Source: Flavobacteriales bacterium (GTDB taxonomy: Bacteria; Bacteroidota; Bacteroidia; Flavobacteriales; BACL11). From it: a stretch of 6,605 nucleotides of DNA. The notes under the pieces are model-generated. The model ran no database searches and was not told the origin of the DNA. It was given only the letters and a program-made list of their open reading frames with translations. The stretch is taken from positions 12,886 through 19,490 of the forward strand of contig PAKE01000045.1 in assembly GCA_002710495.1 (NCBI GenBank), in the 5' to 3' direction. Position numbers and translations under genes: made by a program. Positions 1 through 4,161 of the stretch are shown here, piece by piece (position 1 is the first letter of the stretch; the number at the start of each line of letters is the position of its first letter).

Positions 1-525
1 ATTCCAATCATTTCGTGTATTTTAGGAACAGGATCTAATTCTTGTATTTTTGATGGGGACAATATTATTGAAAATGCTCCATCTTTAGGATACATTGCAG
101 GAGATGAAGCAAGTGGAAATTTCTTTGGCAAACAACTAATCAATTTATATGTAAACAATGTTTTACCAAGAAATATTATAGAGAAATTTGAAAATTGGAC
201 TTCAGAACGAAAAGATGAAATTATTGAAAATATCTATTCGGTCCAAAGGCCAAATTTGTATTTGGCAACTTTCTTTCGTTTTATGTATGAAAATAAAGAA
301 GAGCAAATATTTGATTCTATATTCAGAAAAGGAATACAAAACTTCTTTGATTTACACATAAAATGTTTTGATAATTATAAAAAATACCCTCTTACTTTTG
401 TGGGGTCAGTTGCCTACTTTTTATCAAATTACATAAATAAAATTGCTAAGAAAGAAGGAATGCAAGTACAAGAAATAGTACAATCCCCAATTGAAAATTT
501 GGTAAAAGAGCATTTTATAAAATAA
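1..525 (+). CDS. BadF/BadG-type N-acetylglucosamine kinase-like ATPase, 5' truncated
   Basis: This is the last 174 codons of an open frame running in from the left edge, so the start lies outside the window. The visible part begins with a GTGSNS phosphate-binding-type loop (about residues 9-14 of the fragment), then SLGYIAGDEASG, a conserved glycine-rich block of the BadF/BadG/BcrA/BcrD ATPase family in its N-acetylglucosamine kinase-like form (ASKHA fold). Near the C-terminus, FVGSVA fits the adenosine-binding segment, and the protein ends with the family-typical SPIENLVKEHF-like tail. Family members phosphorylate amino sugars, usually GlcNAc to GlcNAc-6-phosphate using ATP in the cytoplasm; substrate cannot be read from this fragment. 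The N-terminal DGG/phosphate-1 motif is missing because of the cut. The gene converges on the thioredoxin-like gene with a 36-nt gap, and no clear terminator is visible there. Family placement is solid, substrate is inferred. Confidence 0.85.
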   Translation: MPIISCILGTGSNSCIFDGDNIIENAPSLGYIAGDEASGNFFGKQLINLYVNNVLPRNIIEKFENWTSERKDEIIENIYSVQRPNLYLATFFRFMYENKEEQIFDSIFRKGIQNFFDLHIKCFDNYKKYPLTFVGSVAYFLSNYINKIAKKEGMQVQEIVQSPIENLVKEHFIK

Positions 526-561
526 AAACTCACTAAAATGGTAGTATGAAAAAACTATTAC

Positions 562-825
562 TTATTCACTAAAAGAAAAATTTGGAATATGTCTTTTAAG
601 TACATTAGACATTTTCCTTGTATTTGTTCCTGCCCAATTTTCTAATAAATCCTCACCATTTAGTAAGTAGAAATAAGGAAAAACTTCAGGCCTCATTTTT
701 TCAGGCATATCCTCTGCCTGTACTGACTTGTATTCTAAATTATTTTGTTTTGCAACATTTTTTATAGTAGGCTCAAACATTTTACAAGGATTACAACCTT
801 CCTTTTTTATCATTATTATTTTCAT
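562..825 (-). CDS. small thioredoxin-fold protein with CNPC active site
   Basis: An 87-residue protein made almost entirely of a thioredoxin fold. After an initial strand (MKIIMIKKEG) comes a CxxC motif, C11-N-P-C14, at the start of the first helix, followed by KMFEPT, a typical post-motif helix. VFPYFYLLNG supplies the cis-proline (P50) that faces the CxxC, and WAG (64-66) matches the glycine turn near the end of the fold. There is no signal peptide, so it should act in the cytoplasm, as a small thioredoxin or glutaredoxin-like reductant. The CNPC dipeptide differs from the CGPC of housekeeping thioredoxin, and the protein is about 20 residues shorter, so it is probably an accessory member. 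No exact TAnnTTTG box is visible just upstream. It stands alone, convergent with the kinase-like gene. The fold is confident; the partner is unknown. Confidence 0.85.
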   Translation of the reverse strand: MKIIMIKKEGCNPCKMFEPTIKNVAKQNNLEYKSVQAEDMPEKMRPEVFPYFYLLNGEDLLENWAGTNTRKMSNVLKRHIPNFSFSE

Positions 826-1010
826 ATAGAATATAAATTTAAATTTTTATCTTTAAAAAATCCATTACTGTTAACTATTTTTTATTTATGCTAAGATAGT
901 TGTTTTAAAAAACTTAATGCAAATATTTACAAAAGGGATTGCTACATAAAATAATTAAACTGTTTTAAATGTTTTGGGGTAGATGACCACGTAGATGAGA
1001 ATAAAAAAAC
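826..1010. other. intergenic region, no gene recognised
   Basis: This AT-rich spacer forms most of the 279-bp gap between the thioredoxin-like gene and the DUF983 gene. I see no credible coding frame. The only local structure is a short direct repeat, GTAGATGA at 979-986 and again at 991-998, separated by CCAC. A GCAAATATTT at 917-926 gives AATATTTG on the minus strand, one mismatch from the Bacteroidota -7 box, but it lies about 90 nt upstream of the thioredoxin-like start and is only a weak promoter candidate. Confidence 0.4.
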
Positions 1011-1042
1011 CGGAATCTTAACTCATAATGAGATGGATTCCG
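1003..1042 (-). terminator. leftward (minus-strand) hairpin terminator without an obvious gene
   Basis: CGGAATC at 1011-1017 pairs perfectly with GATTCCG at 1036-1042, and an inner CTCA/TGAG pair (1022-1025 with 1029-1032) extends the hairpin. Read on the minus strand, the stem is followed by GGTTTTTTTATT (1010 downward), a good U-tract. On the plus strand only CTTT follows, so the terminator points left. No recognised minus-strand gene lies just to its right; what does lie there is the tRNA-3'-end-like element at 1045-1082. Confidence 0.6.
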
Positions 1043-1044
1043 CT

Positions 1045-1082
1045 TTGGTGGGCCTCTCGGTCCTAATTTCGAACTTTTTTAG
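1045..1082. repeat. 38-bp intergenic element, copy A
   Basis: This stretch matches 1539-1576 at 32 of 38 positions by hand alignment, including an exact CCTCTCGGTCC core (1052-1062), flanking TTGGTG, and AATTT.GAA.TTTTTTA. It sits between a hairpin terminator and a TAnnTTTG promoter box in front of the DUF983 gene. Read on the minus strand it gives GTTCGAA, then GGACCGAGAGG, then CCCACCA just before the terminator, which resembles the T-loop and 3' end of a tRNA. A regular T-arm does not fold, so it is at most a relic. The alternative is a shared regulatory element for the two downstream genes. Confidence 0.6.
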
Positions 1083-1092
1083 AAATATTCAT

Positions 1093-1100
1093 TAATTTTG
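1093..1100 (+). promoter_or_regulatory. Bacteroidota -7 promoter box for the DUF983 gene
   Basis: TAATTTTG matches the TAnnTTTG consensus exactly and ends 4 nt before the ATG at 1105. A TTTC at about 1066-1069 could be a degenerate -33 element. With transcription starting a few bases after the box, the mRNA would have essentially no 5' leader. Confidence 0.55.
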
Positions 1101-1104
1101 TATA

Positions 1105-1491
1105 ATGTTTAGATTAATTAACAAGGGAAATAAGTTATACAGTATTATTTATAATTATTGTCCAAGATGTCAAACTGAAAAATTCTGGCCAGAGAATAAT
1201 CCTTATAAGAATATATTCGTTAATAATAGAGGTGATATTGGTTCCTGTAAAAATTGTAATCTTAAATATGAAATAGAACCAGGATTTTGGTATGGAGCAA
1301 TGTATGTAAGCTATGGTCTTACAGTTTTTATTGCAACATTAGTATGGTTAATTATTAATGCTTTTAATAAAGATATAGATATATTTTTTCAGATTTTTAT
1401 AATCTCTTTTTCGTTAATTTTCTTATTACCTGTTGTTTATTTTTTGTCAAGATTGATTTGGATTAACCTTTTTGTTTCCTATAATAAATAG
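1105..1491 (+). CDS. DUF983 family zinc-ribbon membrane protein
   Basis: A 128-residue protein with the DUF983 layout. An N-terminal zinc ribbon uses two CxxC pairs, C19-P-R-C22 and C48-K-N-C51, and is followed by the family block YEIEPGFWYGAMYVSYGL. Two hydrophobic segments come next, about residues 66-87 and 92-117, which should span the inner membrane. The tail SRLIWINLFV matches the family's conserved arginine-tryptophan ending. Length is normal for the family. The molecular function of DUF983 proteins is not established; bound zinc is inferred from the cysteines. The ATG at 1105 is preferred because the zinc ribbon follows at the usual distance and an exact promoter box sits 4 nt upstream. 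A hairpin terminator starts 20 nt after the stop, so it is probably monocistronic. Confidence 0.9.
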   Translation: MFRLINKGNKLYSIIYNYCPRCQTEKFWPENNPYKNIFVNNRGDIGSCKNCNLKYEIEPGFWYGAMYVSYGLTVFIATLVWLIINAFNKDIDIFFQIFIISFSLIFLLPVVYFLSRLIWINLFVSYNK

Positions 1492-1510
1492 TAGTAAAAT
1501 AAGAAAGAAT

Positions 1511-1540
1511 AAACCCTCTCAACTGAGTGGGTTTATTTTT
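1511..1540. terminator. hairpin terminator after the DUF983 gene
   Basis: AAACCCTCTCA (1511-1521) pairs with TGAGTGGGTTT (1524-1534) with a single T-T mismatch, followed by ATTTTT on the plus strand. It lies 20 nt after the stop of the DUF983 gene. On the minus strand the tract is GGGTTTATTCTTTCTT, so weak leftward termination is also possible. The hairpin is nearly the same sequence as the one at 2075-2098 (three differences in 24 nt), so the two share an origin. Confidence 0.75.
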
Positions 1541-1576
1541 GGTGTACCTCTCGGTCCCAATTTAGAAATTTTTTAA
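1539..1576. repeat. 38-bp intergenic element, copy B
   Basis: This is the second copy of the element at 1045-1082, with the same CCTCTCGGTCC core (1547-1557) and the AATTT.GAA.TTTTTTA tail. Like copy A it lies directly after a hairpin and directly before a TAnnTTTG box. Its minus-strand reading, GGGACCGAGAGG then ACACC followed by the terminator stem, again looks like a worn tRNA 3' end. Confidence 0.6.
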
Positions 1577-1577
1577 G

Positions 1578-1585
1578 TAAGTTTG
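1578..1585 (+). promoter_or_regulatory. Bacteroidota -7 promoter box upstream of the DCC gene
   Basis: TAAGTTTG is an exact TAnnTTTG match. It ends 4 nt before an ATG at 1590, the same spacing as at 1093-1105, but this ATG opens a 20-codon upstream frame rather than the DCC protein, whose start is at 1649. No good -33 TTTG is visible at the expected distance. Confidence 0.5.
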
Positions 1586-1589
1586 ATAT

Positions 1590-1652
1590 ATGAAAAGAAC
1601 ATTACAAGTATTTATAACTTCCTTAACTTTAACAATATCATTCTTTATATGA
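1590..1652 (+). CDS. possible 20-codon hydrophobic leader ORF
   Basis: ATG at 1590 opens a 20-codon frame, MKRTLQVFITSL followed by further Leu, Thr, Ile and Phe, that looks like a basic start plus hydrophobic core of a signal or membrane peptide. Its TGA (1650-1652) overlaps the ATG of the DCC gene (1649-1651) as ATGA, the classic arrangement for translational coupling. The ATG lies 4 nt after an exact promoter box, so it would be the first codon of the mRNA. Such a short frame can arise by chance; there is no homology evidence. It may be a leader peptide, a coupling device, or nothing. Confidence 0.3.
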   Translation: MKRTLQVFITSLTLTISFFI

Positions 1653-2053
1653 AAAATAGTAAAATAGTATTTTTTGATGGTATATGTAATTTTTGTAATG
1701 TGAGTGTAAACTTTGTTTGGAAGCATAATAAAAAAAGAAATTTATATTACGCTTCTTTACAATCTGATATTGCAAAAGAAAAACTGTTAAAAAGAGGAGT
1801 TAATGATATTAATCTAAGAACGATTTATTATGATGATGGATACAGAGTCTATCAAAAGTCACAAGCAATATTTATGATATTAACAAACCTGGATGGAATC
1901 CTCTACCCTTTGTTAGCTAAAATTGCTCTTATTATTCCAAGAATTATTTCAGATTATCTTTATGATATTTTTTCAAAAAACAGATATAATATCATGGGGA
2001 AGAGAGATTCATGTCGTATTCCAAGCAGTGAAGAGGAAGAATATTTCCTTTAA
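1649..2053 (+). CDS. DCC family (DUF393) thiol-disulfide oxidoreductase-like protein
   Basis: A 134-residue protein with the hallmarks of the DCC/DUF393 family. It opens with a strand and the signature FFDGICNFCN, giving D10, C13 and C16 of the DxxCxxC motif that names the family. The middle carries YYASLQSDIAKEKL and SQAIFMIL, also typical, and the end RYNIMGKRDSCRIPS matches the conserved RY..(G)K.D.C.(I/V)P tail with a third cysteine, C122. The fold is thioredoxin-like, so thiol-disulfide exchange is the expected chemistry, though most members are not characterised. The frame is open back to a TTG at 1583, but that codon lies inside the promoter box and the extra 22 residues do not belong to the family; the ATG at 1649 puts the motif at its usual position and gives the normal length. 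A terminator follows 21 nt after the stop. Confidence 0.9.
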   Translation: MKNSKIVFFDGICNFCNVSVNFVWKHNKKRNLYYASLQSDIAKEKLLKRGVNDINLRTIYYDDGYRVYQKSQAIFMILTNLDGILYPLLAKIALIIPRIISDYLYDIFSKNRYNIMGKRDSCRIPSSEEEEYFL

Positions 2054-2074
2054 TTAATAGTCCAAATTATCCAA

Positions 2075-2105
2075 AAACCCACTCAGTTGAGTGGGTTTCT
2101 TTTTT
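2075..2105. terminator. bidirectional terminator between the DCC gene and the tRNA
   Basis: AAACCCACTCA (2075-2085) and TGAGTGGGTTT (2088-2098) form a perfect 11-bp stem. On the plus strand CTTTTTT follows, ending DCC transcription. On the minus strand GGGTTTTTGG follows, ending the tRNA transcript eight bases after its last nucleotide. It is nearly identical to the hairpin at 1511-1534. Confidence 0.8.
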
Positions 2106-2106
2106 G

Positions 2107-2180
2107 TGGGCCCAGTTGGGCTTGAACCAACGACCCCTTGATTATGAGTCAAGTGCTCTAACCAGCTGAGCTATGGGCCC
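2107..2180 (-). tRNA. tRNA with CAU anticodon, probably tRNA-Ile2 (lysidine type) or elongator tRNA-Met
   Basis: Read on the minus strand from 2180, the sequence folds into a full cloverleaf of 74 nt: acceptor GGGCCCA/TGGGCCC, D-arm GCTC...GAGC with GGTTA in the loop, anticodon stem CTTGA/TCAAG around loop CTCATAA, T-arm GTTGG TTCAAGC CCAAC, and A73. The anticodon is CAT (complement at 2144-2146). CAU tRNAs are initiator Met, elongator Met or the Ile2 species whose C34 is changed to lysidine by TilS. A T-loop TTCAAGC and a paired 1-72 end argue against the initiator. Pairs C4-G69 and C5-G68 are TilS determinants in E. coli tRNA-Ile2 and favour Ile2, but elongator Met is not excluded. The CCA end is not encoded; CAAAAAAG follows A73, so a CCA-adding enzyme must complete it. 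Confidence 0.95.
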
Positions 2181-2196
2181 TGAAAAATTAGTAATG

Positions 2197-2229
2197 CAAA
2201 TCTATTAAAATGTTTCTATATTTTACAAC
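2197..2229 (-). promoter_or_regulatory. promoter of the CAU tRNA gene
   Basis: On the minus strand TAGATTTG (2204 down to 2197) matches TAnnTTTG exactly, 16 nt before the tRNA 5' end. A GTTG (2229-2226) lies 21 nt further upstream and could be the -33 element. The -33 overlaps the weak rightward box of the HAD gene, so the two divergent promoters share bases. Confidence 0.6.
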
Positions 2230-2234
2230 ATTTG
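2227..2234 (+). promoter_or_regulatory. probable -7 box for the HAD phosphatase gene
   Basis: AACATTTG is one mismatch from TAnnTTTG and ends exactly 4 nt before the ATG at 2239, the same spacing as at the boxes at 1093 and 1578. No -33 element is obvious. The match is weaker than the others and is supported mainly by the spacing. Confidence 0.35.
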
Positions 2235-2238
2235 CAAA

Positions 2239-2859
2239 ATGAAAAATATTAAATCTATTATTTTTGATTTGGGAGGGGTTTTACTAAATATCAGCTACCA
2301 AAATACTATTGATGAATTTAAGAAATTGGGTGTAGATAATTCCTCTACTTTCTATTCCAAAAAATCCCAAACAAACATTTTTAATCTATTAGAAACTGGA
2401 AAAATATCTGAAAATGAGTTGATAAGAGAAATCCTAATTTCTTGTAAGTCCGCAACAAGAAAACAAATAATCTTTGCTTGGAATTCCATGCTTTTAGATT
2501 TGCCGAAAAACCGAACTAATCTTCTTGAAAATTTGAAAGAGAAATATCAACTATTTTTACTCTCTAATACAAATGCTATTCATATTAAAGAATTAAAAAG
2601 TAGATTAGGAAAAGTGAAATATTCGAAATTTTATAATCTATTTAATAAAGTATATTATTCTCATGAAATTAGTGTCAGAAAACCACATTCAGACGCCTTT
2701 CATCTTGTTTTAGATGAAAATAATTTAAAAGAAAAAGAAGTTTTATTTATTGATGATTCTCCTCAGCACATTGAGGGAGCAAAAGAAGTAGGAATTCATA
2801 CTTATCATTTAAAAGATAATGAAGAAATTACTACAGTATTTCCTGACATAGTTCAATAA
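2239..2859 (+). CDS. HAD-superfamily (subfamily IA) phosphatase-like hydrolase
   Basis: A 206-residue protein with all four HAD blocks. Motif I is IIFDLGGVL with nucleophile D10; motif II is FLLSNTN with S109; motif III is RKPHSDAF with K148; motif IV is VLFIDDSPQHIEGA with D172 and D173 for Mg2+. An alpha-helical cap of the subfamily IA type lies between motifs I and II (about residues 17-95). The second motif-I aspartate, the usual general acid of HAD phosphatases, is a glycine (DLGGV); this variant is known in the YihX/epoxide-hydrolase-N-terminal-like branch, whose E. coli member YihX is a glucose-1-phosphatase. A small sugar-phosphate phosphatase role is therefore likely but the substrate is unknown. 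The last 29 bases overlap the convergent epimerase gene. The ATG sits directly after a promoter-like box. Confidence 0.9.
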   Translation: MKNIKSIIFDLGGVLLNISYQNTIDEFKKLGVDNSSTFYSKKSQTNIFNLLETGKISENELIREILISCKSATRKQIIFAWNSMLLDLPKNRTNLLENLKEKYQLFLLSNTNAIHIKELKSRLGKVKYSKFYNLFNKVYYSHEISVRKPHSDAFHLVLDENNLKEKEVLFIDDSPQHIEGAKEVGIHTYHLKDNEEITTVFPDIVQ

Positions 2860-3232
2860 GAACTCCATTAGTATCTTTTGGATGCAAAAAACAAATGATT
2901 TTATTGTCCGCACCTTTTTTTGGTTTATCATTTAGCAATCTGATTCCTTCTGCTTTCAATCTTGCCATTTCCCTTACAATATCTTCCACTTCAAAAGAAA
3001 TATGATGCATCCCTTCTCTGTTTTTTTGTAAATAGTTACTAATAGGGCTTTTAGAATTTGTAGCTGATACCAATTCAATTTTACTTTCTCCAATCAGAAA
3101 AAAAGATGTTTTTACTCCTTCGGATTCCACTGTTTCTGACTTGTAATTTTCCTTTCCAAAAATTTTAGAAAATAGTTCATTTGACTTATTGATGTCGGTT
3201 ACCGCAATACCAATATGTTCTATTTTTTTCAT
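2831..3232 (-). CDS. mce: methylmalonyl-CoA epimerase-like VOC family protein
   Basis: A 133-residue VOC-fold protein close to methylmalonyl-CoA epimerase, the enzyme that interconverts (S)- and (R)-methylmalonyl-CoA in the propionyl-CoA/succinyl-CoA pathway. Two beta-alpha-beta-beta-beta modules are visible. The first starts IEHIGIAVTDI (metal ligand H6) and ends KIELVSA (E53); the second starts GMHHISFEVEDI (H76/H77) and ends GVLIELCQ (E127). H, E/Q, H and E at these four places make the divalent metal site; ESEGVKTSFF (36-45) holds the glutamate expected to act as a catalytic base. Other VOC enzymes share the fold, but the HHISFEV and HPKDTNGVLIEL blocks favour the epimerase. The start lies 29 nt after the PorP-like stop on the same strand, so it may be read in that operon; GAAAATTA at 3246-3253 gives TAATTTTC, a near-promoter box. 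No mutase gene is in the window. Confidence 0.85.
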   Translation of the reverse strand: MKKIEHIGIAVTDINKSNELFSKIFGKENYKSETVESEGVKTSFFLIGESKIELVSATNSKSPISNYLQKNREGMHHISFEVEDIVREMARLKAEGIRLLNDKPKKGADNKIICFLHPKDTNGVLIELCQEIL

Positions 3233-3261
3233 ATAGTTAGAAGGTGAAAATTAAGATAGTT

Positions 3262-4161
3262 TTAATATCCTTTAACTGGATTAGGAATCATAATAGACAT
3301 TGTTATCTCATGCGTTCCTAGTTGATACTGGCTGATTTCTCCAAAATAATGGTCGAAAGAATATGCAAATTGAATTTTATCCGAGTTAGTGCCAACAGAA
3401 AATGCTAAAGATTGATTTGATCTGATTGAAAGTCCTGTCCAAATTTGGTCCATATAAAATAATCTAGTGGAAAAATTATATTCAGGATCACCGTTATCTC
3501 TGTGTCGTAATAAAAAAGAAGGTTCTATATACCAATCTCTATCAATTTTAATTTTATATCCGGCCATACCATAATAAACTCTCTCCTCAATATTTTTTCC
3601 GAATCCATCACCTTCCTCTTCATTAAATGAGGATTGAAGCATATTAATAACAGAGTATCCTATATGAATTTTTTCATTATATAAATACAAACCAGAGCTA
3701 GCATCTCCTAAGAATTTTTCAAATGCTCTGTCATTATAAGCCGGATCATATCCAGGAGGTAATTGTCCTGGTTCAAAGTTTAAATAATAGTACATTACTT
3801 TTGCTCCTAATCCAAAAGATAAATAGGTATTATCTGAATTTAGTGGGACATGATAAGCATAATTTATTTGTAGGTTGGTCTGATTAGAAGGAATCGTTCT
3901 ATCGTGTTCGAGGTATCCACCCATTGCAGATCTGTTATTTAAAGACCCATGATAACTTATATTAGCAGAAAGAGGAGCTCCTTCGAAACCTAGCCATTGT
4001 TGTCTGCTCTGTAAGGTAAATTGGTTATAGTTGTTACTACCAGATATAGCTGGATTATAAATAACATCATTTGTAAAATATTGTGAGAACATTACCGATT
4101 GTTGAGATTTTGAACTCAGAAATGAAAGAACTAAGATAGATATAATTAATACTCTCTTCAT
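3262..4161 (-). CDS. PorP/SprF family type IX secretion-associated membrane protein
   Basis: A 299-residue protein with a signal peptide (MKRVLIISILVLSFLSSKSQ, cut near residue 19) and the full PorP/SprF pattern. After it come QQSVMFSQYFTNDVIYNPAISGS, the Q-Y/F-N-NPA-x-G signature, and RQQWLGFEGAPLSANISYHG, the family's most conserved block. The rest alternates as amphipathic beta-strands, as in an outer membrane barrel, and ends with IQFAYSFDHYFGEISQYQLGTHEITMSI, where the GTHEI (usually GSHEI) motif is diagnostic. SprF is needed for secretion of the gliding adhesin SprB in Flavobacterium johnsoniae, and members of this family usually sit next to a cargo protein with a type-B sorting domain. 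That is the case here: the ATG overlaps the stop of the upstream cargo gene by one base (TAATG). Family is certain; the cognate cargo is inferred from the pairing. Confidence 0.93.
   Translation of the reverse strand: MKRVLIISILVLSFLSSKSQQSVMFSQYFTNDVIYNPAISGSNNYNQFTLQSRQQWLGFEGAPLSANISYHGSLNNRSAMGGYLEHDRTIPSNQTNLQINYAYHVPLNSDNTYLSFGLGAKVMYYYLNFEPGQLPPGYDPAYNDRAFEKFLGDASSGLYLYNEKIHIGYSVINMLQSSFNEEEGDGFGKNIEERVYYGMAGYKIKIDRDWYIEPSFLLRHRDNGDPEYNFSTRLFYMDQIWTGLSIRSNQSLAFSVGTNSDKIQFAYSFDHYFGEISQYQLGTHEITMSIMIPNPVKGY

Noticed and set aside
526..561. Possible terminator between the two convergent genes (TAGT...ACTA)
   Set aside because: Only a 4-bp AT-rich stem with no T-run; not distinguishable from chance.
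1018..1037. Plus-strand CTTAACTCATAATGAGATGG resembles the anticodon arm of the CAU tRNA
   Set aside because: Match is 15 of 20 but rests on a palindromic core, and no D-arm, T-arm or acceptor stem follows on the plus strand.
1583..1648. TTG-started 22-residue N-terminal extension of the DCC protein
   Set aside because: The TTG lies inside the TAAGTTTG promoter box and the extra residues are not part of the family; ATG 1649 gives normal length and motif position.
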